From: CAZAYY01 sp964489525
GTDB taxonomy: Bacteria; Chloroflexota; Anaerolineae; Anaerolineales; JABWBV01
Length of the DNA stretch: 64,000 nt
Assembly: GCA_964489525.1 (NCBI GenBank)
Contig: CAZAYY010000015.1
Span: forward strand, 1 to 64,000
Direction: 5' to 3'
Position 1 is the stretch's first letter. The number at the start of each line of letters is the position of its first letter. This document shows positions 24,996 to 32,987 of the stretch, in pieces. The notes below the pieces were generated by a model. It saw nothing but the letters and a program-made list of their open reading frames with translations, searched no databases and was not told the DNA's origin. A program made the position numbers and the translations under genes.

Positions 24996-26384
24996 ATGAA
25001 AAAAACTTTAATCGTCCTCGTTCTGTTACTCGCTTTGCTGCTGGTTCCTATGGGTGTTATGGCCCAGGCCGGGCAAACCTGGCAGAGTGGTGTGCAGGTG
25101 GTTAACCTGGGCACTGCCGCTGCGGATATTGTCCTGACCTACTACAACCCCGATGGCACCATTGCAGCCACTGTGCAAGATGCCGTGAGCACCTCGAAGA
25201 CCTATTTCCCGCTGGCTGGCGTCAGCGCCGGATTCAATGGCTCGATGGTCATCGCATCCAACCAGCCTGTCACCGCCATTGCCAACCTGAGCAACTCTGA
25301 CTTCTCCCTGGGCGCTTCCACCACCAGCTTCGAAGCTGGCAGCACGAAAGTCAGCCTGCCCCTGGTCATGTGCAACAACAGCAACTTCAACACCTTCTTC
25401 AGCGTGCAGAATGCTGGCGGCGTAGATGCCAACATCACCATCAATTACATCAAAGGCTCCCACGGCGTAAATGGCTCCGAAATGGCCACCATTAAACCCG
25501 GCGCCTCCAAAGTCTTCGACCAGACCACTGGCAGCAGCACCCTGAACTGCTCCACCCTGGGCGGTACTGATGGCAAATTCATCGGCGGCGCAACCATCAC
25601 CAGCAACGAACCGATTGTTGCCACCCTGATGCAGGTCAACACCCTTCAGTTCAAAACCCTGTTGGGCTACAATGGCTTCACCGATGGCGCCAGCACCCTG
25701 AACCTGCCCCTCGTGATGGCCAATAACAGCAGCTTCTACACCGGCATTCAGATTCAGAACACCGGCGCCAGCGCGACCACGGTCACCATTACTTACGCCC
25801 CCAACACAGTTGCTAACGGCTTCCAGCCCAGCAATGAAACCTGTGTTCTTGACCCAGGCGCTTCCTGCACCAAGATTCAGAACTCTGGCCAGTGGATCAA
25901 CCGCTACATTGGTGCCGCCACCGTTACCTCCAGCAATGCCCAGCCTCTGGTTGCCATCGTGAACCAGACTCGCCCGTTGGTTAGCGGTCTTGGCCCGTTC
26001 GGCTCCTCCTATGAAGGCTTCAACCCCACCATGGCCAGCGAAACCATCGTAGCCCCATTGGTCGTTGCCCGCAACGGCAGCACCACTGGCTACTTCAACA
26101 CCGGTATCCAGGTCATGAATGTCGGCGCCGCCTCCTGCCCGTCGGTCACCATTGACTACGCTCCTAACACCGTGGTTGGCTCCGTCTTCAATCCAGTGGA
26201 TGATGTCTTCAGCCTTGCCGCTGGCGCTTCCGCTACTTACATTCAGGATGCCGGCCAGTGGACTAGCCGCTACATCGGCTCCGCTGAAATCAAGGCTCCG
26301 GGCTGCTCGATTGTTGCTATCGTCAACTACCTGAGCCTGGGCTCTGGCGACCGCCTCTACACCTACACTGGCTACAACAAATAG
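24996..26384 (+). CDS. Secreted repeat protein, probably an abundant surface (S-layer-like) protein
   Basis: 462 residues. A classic signal peptide (KKTLIVLVLLLALLLVPMGV, cut near AQA at ~24) precedes four related modules of ~110 residues. They begin near 25, 118, 236 and 346 and share LPLVMxNNSxFxTxxxxQN, then V-T-ITYAPNTV and GQWxxRYIG. Cys pairs (CNNS, NCSTL, CVLDPGASC, SCPS, APGCS) may form disulfides. Codon use is strongly C-ending, unlike its neighbours, which suggests very high expression. It has its own promoter, ribosome site and terminator. I do not recognise the family by name. Confidence 0.82.
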   Translation: MKKTLIVLVLLLALLLVPMGVMAQAGQTWQSGVQVVNLGTAAADIVLTYYNPDGTIAATVQDAVSTSKTYFPLAGVSAGFNGSMVIASNQPVTAIANLSNSDFSLGASTTSFEAGSTKVSLPLVMCNNSNFNTFFSVQNAGGVDANITINYIKGSHGVNGSEMATIKPGASKVFDQTTGSSTLNCSTLGGTDGKFIGGATITSNEPIVATLMQVNTLQFKTLLGYNGFTDGASTLNLPLVMANNSSFYTGIQIQNTGASATTVTITYAPNTVANGFQPSNETCVLDPGASCTKIQNSGQWINRYIGAATVTSSNAQPLVAIVNQTRPLVSGLGPFGSSYEGFNPTMASETIVAPLVVARNGSTTGYFNTGIQVMNVGAASCPSVTIDYAPNTVVGSVFNPVDDVFSLAAGASATYIQDAGQWTSRYIGSAEIKAPGCSIVAIVNYLSLGSGDRLYTYTGYNK

Positions 26385-26408
26385 TCCAGTAAACTCCCAA
26401 GCTTTTTT

Positions 26409-26442
26409 GAAAACACCCTGGTCCTCCAGGGTGTTTTCTTTT
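26409..26442 (+). terminator. Rho-independent terminator
   Basis: GAAAACACCCTGG (26409-26421), a TCCT loop and CCAGGGTGTTTTC (26426-26438) form a 13-bp stem followed by TTTT. It ends the surface-protein transcript 25 nt after the stop codon. Confidence 0.93.
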
Positions 26443-26447
26443 GTTAC

Positions 26448-26456
26448 TGGTATAAT
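26448..26456 (+). promoter_or_regulatory. Extended -10 promoter of the following lipoprotein gene
   Basis: TGGTATAAT matches TGn-TATAAT (TATAAT at 26451-26456), directly after the preceding terminator. It gives a leader of about 26 nt that holds the AAGGAA ribosome site. Confidence 0.55.
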
Positions 26457-26488
26457 ATCTTTCGAAAATTTCCAAACATGAAGGAAAT

Positions 26489-27130
26489 ATGATGACAAAA
26501 ATATTGAGAAATCTAAACCCGTTCTTTTGGCTTGCCGGGATAATCTTCCTGGTGATTATGGCTGGCTGCACCACTCCCTCCCCAACTGAAACTGCAAGCC
26601 CCACCCAGGCGCCACAGCCTACTTCAGCTCAAACCGACCCAACCCAGCCCACACCTGAAGCCACTTTCTCCCCAGAATTTGGTTATCCGGAACCCGTAAT
26701 CGACAAACCCGGCTACCCATTAGACACTCCGATTCCCGAACCCACATCTGACCCTGCTAACCTCGAACAGCCAGTTTTTACCGAGGCAACCGGCGCCCTG
26801 GTTATATCTTTACAATATGGAGATGATTCCCCAATCGACCGGCAGCAAATATTCGTGGCCGAACTCCTGTCTGTTGAAGGTATTCCCGGTGCATTTGTCC
26901 CGGCGGTCGACCCGAATACAGCCCCTGCTGGTTTTTCAGACGACTATGGGCGTGTGGTTATTTCCAACATACCGCCGGGAACCTACGCACTATCCATCAT
27001 GACCGCATTTGGACCCGTCTTGATTATTGATAAAGACGAGAATCCATATTTGATCACCGTTAATGCCAACCAGGTGAACGACCTGGGTTCGTACAAAACT
27101 CTGCTAAACGCAAAAGATTTCGAGTATTAA
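26489..27130 (+). CDS. Lipoprotein with Pro/Thr-rich linker and a beta-sandwich C-terminus
   Basis: 213 residues. The signal peptide ends in a lipobox (IMAGC, Cys ~31). A low-complexity Thr/Pro/Gln stretch follows (~32-100). The last ~110 residues (GALVISLQYGD ... GRVVISNIPPGTYALSI ... LGSYKTL) look like a carboxypeptidase-regulatory or SpaA-like beta-sandwich. It should be held on the outer face of the membrane. The function is unknown. Two adjacent ATG codons (26489 and 26492) are both in frame. A strong terminator follows. Confidence 0.8.
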   Translation: MMTKILRNLNPFFWLAGIIFLVIMAGCTTPSPTETASPTQAPQPTSAQTDPTQPTPEATFSPEFGYPEPVIDKPGYPLDTPIPEPTSDPANLEQPVFTEATGALVISLQYGDDSPIDRQQIFVAELLSVEGIPGAFVPAVDPNTAPAGFSDDYGRVVISNIPPGTYALSIMTAFGPVLIIDKDENPYLITVNANQVNDLGSYKTLLNAKDFEY

Positions 27131-27178
27131 TCCGCTCCTGTTAAAATAACCCCGGGGCTGTCCTGAAAGCCCCTGATT

Positions 27179-27220
27179 AAGCGAGCGGCTGCCTAACCTG
27201 CAGCCGCTCGCTTGTTTTTT
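27179..27220 (+). terminator. Strong rho-independent terminator
   Basis: AAGCGAGCGGCTGC (27179-27192), a 7-nt loop and GCAGCCGCTCGCTT (27200-27213) form a perfect 14-bp stem, followed by G and six T. It closes the rightward surface-protein block. Confidence 0.95.
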
Positions 27221-27280
27221 CCATCATTATCGCCGAAACACGCAAAATAAATCCATTTCGCACATGCTTAGCCTGATGAA

Positions 27281-28213
27281 TTACGGCTGCTTAAGCCTGG
27301 CCAAACCCTGGAACAATGCGGCCAGAAAAAGTTCAATAAGGGTTGTAAAAACTCGGGTAACGATGGCAATGGCCGTAGCCAGGTAAAGCGGCAGTAGCCC
27401 CGTCAGTAAGGCAACAAGTGAAATTTCGGTGACACCAAAACTGCTGGGTAAAAACATTGTTAGCAAACCCAACGCCCCTGCAATCGACCAAACCCCCACC
27501 ACAAAAAGGTAATCGGAAATTGTGATTGGATAAACGCTTTGAATTAAAAGCGCCAGCATCAGGCCACCAAATCCCCAGGTCAGAAAAAGGAAGAACGCAG
27601 AAAAGAGTACACCCCGATAATTAAGATTAACCGGGGTAGATGTTCTCAAAAAAAACCGGAAGATTTTACTCAACGACCAGGGATGCATCAAACCCAATCC
27701 AACCACAGAAACCAGGAGTGCCAACCAGATATACCGTTGATCCAGCAAGCGGGTAAAAACCAGGATTAAAGATCCGGCCAACAAACCTGTAACAACGGTT
27801 AACGCATACTCAACGCCAGCAGCCAGGGCAATAACACCCGCTTGAATTTGTTTGTGCTGATAAAGCGCCAACCGCCCTCCCACGTACCAAATGGTACCCG
27901 GCAAACGTTTTGAAAATTGGGTCAGCACAAAAATTTTCATGTGCTCCCAATACGGTAACTGTCCCGGCGCTAAAACATCAACCAGAACTGCCCATGCAAT
28001 GGAAACAACGACCAAAGCCCCCAGGTAAGCAGTCAGCGCGTACAGAAAAAATTCAAAACGCATGCTCGTTAGGGTTTTAATCAGAACTTCCTGGTTATTC
28101 CAGATCACCCACACCAGAATCCCCAAACCAAAAACCCAAAACACCCCCATAATCCATCGAAATATGGCCGGGTTGGAGCGGATTTTCGAGATAAAAGTTC
28201 GAATTAAGCCCAT
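27281..28213 (-). CDS. Flippase-like membrane protein (UPF0104/AglD-YbhN type)
   Basis: 310 residues with about eight membrane segments. The family's central FSKRLPGTIWYVGGRLALY (~98-118) and the C-terminal FLPSSFGVTEISLVALL (~255-272) are recognisable; they resemble the LPG-synthase flippase part and archaeal AglD C-terminal domains. It may move or modify lipid-linked saccharides. It is the last gene of a leftward, overlapping glycosyltransferase/methyltransferase operon, overlapping its upstream neighbour by 10 nt. Confidence 0.82.
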   Translation of the reverse strand: MGLIRTFISKIRSNPAIFRWIMGVFWVFGLGILVWVIWNNQEVLIKTLTSMRFEFFLYALTAYLGALVVVSIAWAVLVDVLAPGQLPYWEHMKIFVLTQFSKRLPGTIWYVGGRLALYQHKQIQAGVIALAAGVEYALTVVTGLLAGSLILVFTRLLDQRYIWLALLVSVVGLGLMHPWSLSKIFRFFLRTSTPVNLNYRGVLFSAFFLFLTWGFGGLMLALLIQSVYPITISDYLFVVGVWSIAGALGLLTMFLPSSFGVTEISLVALLTGLLPLYLATAIAIVTRVFTTLIELFLAALFQGLARLKQP

Positions 28214-29265
28214 AGCAACCCTTCGAAGCGATCAACAGCTGCCTCCCAGTCATATCGCAAGGAGGCAGCAATACCGGCCTGGGCCAGATCATTCGCCAGA
28301 GAGGGGTTATGGATCAACCGGAGAATTGCCCCAGCCAGGGCAGAAGGGTGTTTAGGGGGCACAACCAGGGCGTTCACCTCATGAACCGCATAGTCGCGAA
28401 TTCCTTGCGAGTCTGCCACGACCACTGGGGCACCACAAGCCATAGCCTCTAAAGGTGGCAGCCCCAAACCTTCGCCCCAGGATGCAAAGACAAAAATATC
28501 ACATTCCTGGTAAAGACGGGCTAAAGATTCATCATCCGGAGAGAGAAAGAACTGGTGGGGCAAATGCGTTGGAATTTCACATTCGGTTTTAGACGCAATC
28601 CAAAATTCCACATCCGGACAGGCTGCATGGACTTGCTCGGCCGCCTGCAAAAAATCACCCAGACCTTTCCGGGGACGGTGATCGCCAAAAAAGAAAACCT
28701 TTCGCAAAGGCCGTTTCCCCTGGCGGTGTACCGGCAGAAACAAATCGGGGCGGCGCAATCCAGAGCCCGCCATAACCACCGGAATTTTATGCCTGGACCT
28801 AAGGAGATCAACATATGGCTGTGATATGGTTGCAATTCCATGAAACCAACCCGGCATTTGAGTTAACAAAAACCGCTCTGCAGGCCGGTTGGCAAACATT
28901 TCTGGATAATCCATATACAGCCAATAGCGGGGTGTACCCGGTTGGAAAATCCATGATAGCAATAAAGCCGAAAGGGTTGTTGGGGTATGAGTTGCAACAA
29001 CACAATCCAAAGGCGGCATGGATTTGGCCAGGCTGGCGGCCAGCCGCAGCAGCGCAACTGGATTACGACCTACCGGGAGGGGATATTGGCTTTTCACCAG
29101 GTTAACCTGGCTCGAAAGCAGAGCGGCCATCTCTAGGGCAGGGGGTGTGTTAGGAATCGCCAGGGTAACCTCATGTCCCCGGTTTGCCAAGCGGTTGGCA
29201 TATTCAATAATTAATATGACCCCGCCTGCCCGAGCAAGAGACGAAAGAATAAATCCAATTCTCAT
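28204..29265 (-). CDS. Glycosyltransferase family 4
   Basis: A 353-residue GT-B enzyme. The N-terminal domain begins MRIGFILSSLARAGGVILII, with the glycine loop that binds the acceptor or sugar nucleotide. In the C-terminal domain VFFFGDHRPRKGLGDFLQA (~190) and the nucleotide-sugar motif FASWGEGLGLPPLEAMACG (~265-283, E-x7-E form) are clear. It should act at the cytoplasmic face in building a surface glycan. The 4-nt overlap with the upstream methyltransferase and the 10-nt overlap with the flippase gene show a tight operon. Confidence 0.92.
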   Translation of the reverse strand: MRIGFILSSLARAGGVILIIEYANRLANRGHEVTLAIPNTPPALEMAALLSSQVNLVKSQYPLPVGRNPVALLRLAASLAKSMPPLDCVVATHTPTTLSALLLSWIFQPGTPRYWLYMDYPEMFANRPAERFLLTQMPGWFHGIATISQPYVDLLRSRHKIPVVMAGSGLRRPDLFLPVHRQGKRPLRKVFFFGDHRPRKGLGDFLQAAEQVHAACPDVEFWIASKTECEIPTHLPHQFFLSPDDESLARLYQECDIFVFASWGEGLGLPPLEAMACGAPVVVADSQGIRDYAVHEVNALVVPPKHPSALAGAILRLIHNPSLANDLAQAGIAASLRYDWEAAVDRFEGLLWA

Positions 29266-29993
29266 GCCTGAGGTTCACAAATATAGGCTAGGTGATTGGC
29301 AAGGTTGACTGGTATCAGGTAGCTTAGCAGCAAGCGCAGCACCTTATGCGGGCGCAGCAGGTACCAGGCCAGGTCTTTCCGGGTTCGAGGAATCTCCACT
29401 TCTCCATACCCTACCACCCGGCACACCCGCAGGCCATTCCCCTCCAGAAGCTTCCGCCAAGTTTCACGAGTGCCATACCGCTGGAGCGGCTGGCCATCAT
29501 CAAAGATTTCTCCATGCAGCAGCACATGCTTGATGTTTCCCCACAATCCAAATGAATTGGGCACCAGAATCACTGCCCTTCCTCCAGGTTTGAGCACGCG
29601 GGCAATTTCAAACGCACCCCTGGCAGGGTTTTGATAATGCTCCAGGCTGCCGATATGGGAAACATAATCCAGACTCTGTGAAGCATAAGGAAGCTGTTCA
29701 CCATCCCCGACCGCCCAGACTCCTTCAGGAACTTCATCCAGGGCAACTTTCAAACCCGCCTCTGAAAAATCGGTTCCCAGGGCATTTAAACCCAAATGGC
29801 GCGCCAGCGCAACCAACCGGCCCTGGCCTGTAGAAATATCCAGCAGGGATTTCCCTGGCTGAGGTTCCAACAAACTCACCAACCAGAGGTACATTGAATC
29901 GCGCAGAAGAATCCCTTCATGGCTGTAAATCTGGTTATAGGCTTCCTGGGTTGCAAAAGTGTCGTCCATCCGGTCATGTCTGATTTCAAGCAT
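29262..29993 (-). CDS. SAM-dependent methyltransferase, class I
   Basis: 243 residues. SAM motif I is SLLDISTGQGRLVALA (~50), motif II LNALGTDFSEAGL, and motif IV is in SLDYVSHIGSLEHYQNP; ARVLKPGGRAVILVP (~135) is the post-motif strand. It is a Methyltransf_11-type enzyme with an unknown substrate, probably a sugar or lipid of the cluster's glycan. The ATG at 29993 with AGAGGA before it is preferred to an upstream in-frame start at 30014. It overlaps the next methyltransferase by 8 nt. Confidence 0.88.
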   Translation of the reverse strand: MLEIRHDRMDDTFATQEAYNQIYSHEGILLRDSMYLWLVSLLEPQPGKSLLDISTGQGRLVALARHLGLNALGTDFSEAGLKVALDEVPEGVWAVGDGEQLPYASQSLDYVSHIGSLEHYQNPARGAFEIARVLKPGGRAVILVPNSFGLWGNIKHVLLHGEIFDDGQPLQRYGTRETWRKLLEGNGLRVCRVVGYGEVEIPRTRKDLAWYLLRPHKVLRLLLSYLIPVNLANHLAYICEPQA

Positions 29994-30942
29994 TTTTATC
30001 CTCTTTTGTAGCAATTACAGTGAGCATTGGGCTTTGCATCAGCAAGCCATAAAGATAAAAAATCGGGGCGGCTGCAATTTTGATGAAAGTATGGTTAAGC
30101 AATTTGATTAACCAATGCGCTCGAGGGTTTTTTATACCACGTGAGAGCAGCCAAAAACGAACACTGATGACAAACAAGGGATATGTCCCCATATTCGCAC
30201 TTTTGTGAATCGTTTTAAAACCAGCTCTGGTCAAAAACGCGCCCAAAGTTTGGGTTGAAAAAACAAATAGATGTCGAGGAGAATCCAGGCCCGCCCAGGC
30301 TTGGCCAAACCACCGGGCATCCCGGCTGCCAATGTTGGGCGTCCGAATCACCAACCGCCCACCCGTATTCAAAATACGGTAAATTTCGAGCAGCAGGGCA
30401 GATGGATCGGCCACATGCTCCAACACATCCCACAAGGTGATCACATCAAAAAACGCAGTAGGAAAAGCGGCCTGGGCCAGTTCCCCGGCAAACACCTCCA
30501 GGCCATACTGATTCCGGGCTTGCGCGGCCACATCCGGGTTCAACTCCACACCAAAGACTTCCCAGTCCGGCGAATCCTTGAAAGAAGCCAGAAATTCGCC
30601 AGAAGCACAGCCCACATCCAGCAATCTGCCAGACGAGGCAAAGCGGGTGATAATCCGCCTGCGTTTATAGATGCCATAATTTTTCAACCTGTTCAACAAT
30701 CCCTTTTTCCCTGTACCAGAAAACCCAGGGGCAAGATAAGAATCGTAAGAGGAAGGATAGTGGGGGGCTAATGCCTCTGGCGATAATTGAGGAAATTGAA
30801 ATACTAGGCCGCACTTACGACAGCGTACAAGCTGGTTTTTAACAGAAAGGTTTTCAAGCAGATAATCTGGCAGTTCGTAAAGCAGTTCAGGATTCGCTTG
30901 ACCGCATAGGGTACAGATTGAAGAAGTCATAAATCCGGTCAT
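29986..30942 (-). CDS. Zinc-ribbon class I methyltransferase
   Basis: 318 residues. The N-terminal zinc-ribbon has ICTLCG and VRCRKCGLVFQ (CxxC pairs at ~9-12 and ~40-43). A class I SAM domain follows (RLLDVGCASGEFLASF ~105; DVITLWDVLEHVADP ~165; LNTGGRLVIRTPN ~190). The arrangement is like sugar C-methyltransferases and other Methyltransf_23 enzymes of surface-glycan clusters. The start at 30942 uses an ATGA overlap with the upstream GT2 stop; another ATG at 30930 is in frame. The C-terminus contains hydrophobic helices that may touch the membrane. Confidence 0.88.
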   Translation of the reverse strand: MTGFMTSSICTLCGQANPELLYELPDYLLENLSVKNQLVRCRKCGLVFQFPQLSPEALAPHYPSSYDSYLAPGFSGTGKKGLLNRLKNYGIYKRRRIITRFASSGRLLDVGCASGEFLASFKDSPDWEVFGVELNPDVAAQARNQYGLEVFAGELAQAAFPTAFFDVITLWDVLEHVADPSALLLEIYRILNTGGRLVIRTPNIGSRDARWFGQAWAGLDSPRHLFVFSTQTLGAFLTRAGFKTIHKSANMGTYPLFVISVRFWLLSRGIKNPRAHWLIKLLNHTFIKIAAAPIFYLYGLLMQSPMLTVIATKEDKNA

Positions 30943-31862
30943 CCACCAAGAGAATAATTCAATGTCAAAAAGCTCACCCGCGGTGCAAACCAACCTTCCG
31001 TAAAGCCCTGGACCAGAGGAGATATCAGCTCCCAACGCCGGAAAAACAAATCTTCAACCATCACCTTGAACAAACGCACCAAGCCGAGAAAAAACATCAG
31101 TAATCGCATCGGCAAGCTTGCATACCGCCGGTAAAACCAAACCTGGTTGCGGGTCCGGTAATAGCGGGTGCGGGGGCGATCATTTACTGAACTGAGCGAG
31201 ACTTTATGCCACATCACCACACCAGGAGCACAAGCCAACTTAAACCCGGCCAGCCTGGCCCGCCAACAAAAATCCACCTCTTCAGCGTACATAAAAAAGG
31301 TGGTGTCAAAACCGCCGATGGTTGTAAACACTTCACGATGCACCAGCATCGCACAACCACTCAGAAAGTCAACGGGAATGACCTGGCCAACCAAGACCTT
31401 GTTTTCCCCAGATGCTTGCACCGGCCGGGTCAGCATCGTACCTTGCACCAGGTTTTCTCCCAGATACCAAATTTTGTCGGGATGAGAATGATAAAAAATT
31501 TTAGGCGCAAAAATGTGAAATTCGGGGTTGGATTGCAAAACACTGGTAAAGCCAGTGAAAAAATCCGGCGCAACCAATGTATCGTTATTCAGCAGCAAAA
31601 TCCATTGAATATCCGTTTTTAATAAATAGGTTACCCCAGCATTAATGCCTCCCGCCAACCCCAGGTTCTCCCCAGTTTGTAAGATCATAAGTGAATCCCC
31701 AAAAACCTCTGAAAGATATTCTACAGACCCATCCGTAGACGCATTATCAACCAACAGAATGTTCGCCAATGGCAGCCCGGCCTGCTGTAAAGATTGGATA
31801 CACGCTTCGGTATCCAGTTTTAGATTCCAATTGACGAGAAGAACATGAATTTCGGGGATCAT
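30939..31862 (-). CDS. Glycosyltransferase family 2 (rhamnosyltransferase-like)
   Basis: 307 residues, GT-A fold. VLLVNWNLKLDTEACIQSL, LLVDNASTDGS (nucleotide-binding Asp), LLLNNDTLVAPD (the DxD-like metal motif, ~97) and FFMYAEEVDFCWRARLAGF (acceptor/catalytic ED motif, ~195) are all in order, as in WbbL-type rhamnosyltransferases. It is first in the five-gene leftward operon, with the divergent promoter at 31.9 kb upstream. No ribosome site is obvious before the ATG at 31862. Confidence 0.92.
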   Translation of the reverse strand: MIPEIHVLLVNWNLKLDTEACIQSLQQAGLPLANILLVDNASTDGSVEYLSEVFGDSLMILQTGENLGLAGGINAGVTYLLKTDIQWILLLNNDTLVAPDFFTGFTSVLQSNPEFHIFAPKIFYHSHPDKIWYLGENLVQGTMLTRPVQASGENKVLVGQVIPVDFLSGCAMLVHREVFTTIGGFDTTFFMYAEEVDFCWRARLAGFKLACAPGVVMWHKVSLSSVNDRPRTRYYRTRNQVWFYRRYASLPMRLLMFFLGLVRLFKVMVEDLFFRRWELISPLVQGFTEGWFAPRVSFLTLNYSLGG

Positions 31863-31893
31863 CCGCTTGCCTGACCTTAAAAACAGCCTGATG

Positions 31894-31901
31894 ATTATAA
31901 T
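31894..31901. promoter_or_regulatory. Overlapping divergent -10 boxes
   Basis: ATTATAAT contains TATAAT on the plus strand (31896-31901) and on the minus strand (31899-31894). The plus-strand box ends 9 nt before the ATG at 31911, leaving nearly no leader. The minus-strand box would serve the GT2-led operon. Confidence 0.5.
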
Positions 31902-31910
31902 ACAAATCCT

Positions 31911-32987
31911 ATGAAAATTCTGTTTATTACCGGCCGTGAAACCAGCTACCCTCGCAACCGCGTGATGCTCAACGCGCTACAGCAAGTGGGAGATGTGGAT
32001 GTAATCCTTGAAAAATTCCAGGGTAATCTGCTGCAGCGGCTTGCATTCGGGCTGCCGGCTTTGCTGTACAAACGCATCCGGGGAGATTACGACCTGGTCT
32101 TTGTAGGTTTTTATGGGCACATCTTCATGGTGGCAGCCCGGCTGCTGGCCAGAAAGCCCATCTTGTTTGATGCGTTTGTTTCCACTTATGACACGCTGTG
32201 TTTTGACAGGGGTACTTTTAAGCCTGGTTCGCTGCCCGGCAGGCTGGCTTACTGGTTGGACCGCTACACCTGCTCGGCAGCAGACCTGGTTCTGCTCGAC
32301 ACACCGGAACACGCTGCTTATTTTGCCGAGACTTTTCATTTGCCCATCGAAAAAATTAAGGCTATTCCTGTGGGATGTAACGAGGATTTGTTTAGGCCAC
32401 AAACCATGGAAAATCAACACCCGGGAATTAAGGTTTTACATTACAGTACCTATTTACCCATCCATGGGGTAGATGTGGTCATTCGCGCCGCAGCATTGTT
32501 AAAAGACCAATCGGACATTCATTTCACGCTGGTTGGAGCCGGGCCAGAAAAGCCCAGGGTGGAAGAACAAACCAGGCTGGCCGGCCTGGGAAATGTTGAA
32601 TTCAAAGAATACCTCCCCTTGAAAGAACTGGTGCGCGAGATTACTGAGGCAGATATCTGCCTGGGTGGGCATTTTGGGGCCAGCGCCAAGGCCGCCCGCG
32701 TGGTTCCAGGCAAAATTTACCAGTTTATCGCAATGGCCAAAGCCACAATTGCAGGCGACACCCCCGCCAACCGGCGTTTGCTTGAAGCAGAAAGGAATAC
32801 GCTTTTTGTCCCAACAGGGAATGGGGAAAAACTGGCAGAGGCGATTTTACGGTTGGCCAATGACGAACCCCTCCGAAGACAACTGGAAATTGAAGGACGC
32901 ATCACCTTTGAACAAAAAGCCAGCGAAGCTGTTATCCGGGCGGAAATCCGCAAGCTGGCGCTAAACCTGGTTGCAGATCGGCCTTAA
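31911..32987 (+). CDS. Glycosyltransferase family 4
   Basis: 358 residues, GT-B fold. ILFITGRETSYPRNRVML opens the acceptor domain. KVLHYSTYLPIHGVDVVIRA, HFTLVGAGPEKPRVEE (~215) and the weakly conserved sugar-nucleotide region ARVVPGKIYQFIAMAKATIAG (~265-285, in place of the classic E-x7-E) form the C-terminal domain. It is divergently transcribed from the GT2-led operon and ends with a 4-nt convergent overlap with the membrane protein gene. Donor and acceptor are unknown. Confidence 0.88.
   Translation: MKILFITGRETSYPRNRVMLNALQQVGDVDVILEKFQGNLLQRLAFGLPALLYKRIRGDYDLVFVGFYGHIFMVAARLLARKPILFDAFVSTYDTLCFDRGTFKPGSLPGRLAYWLDRYTCSAADLVLLDTPEHAAYFAETFHLPIEKIKAIPVGCNEDLFRPQTMENQHPGIKVLHYSTYLPIHGVDVVIRAAALLKDQSDIHFTLVGAGPEKPRVEEQTRLAGLGNVEFKEYLPLKELVREITEADICLGGHFGASAKAARVVPGKIYQFIAMAKATIAGDTPANRRLLEAERNTLFVPTGNGEKLAEAILRLANDEPLRRQLEIEGRITFEQKASEAVIRAEIRKLALNLVADRP

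Noticed and set aside
25026..26498. A 490-codon open frame antisense to the surface-protein gene
   Set aside because: It mirrors the C-ending codon bias of the sense gene, is low-complexity Gly/Ala/Val-rich, and has no ribosome site or known domain.
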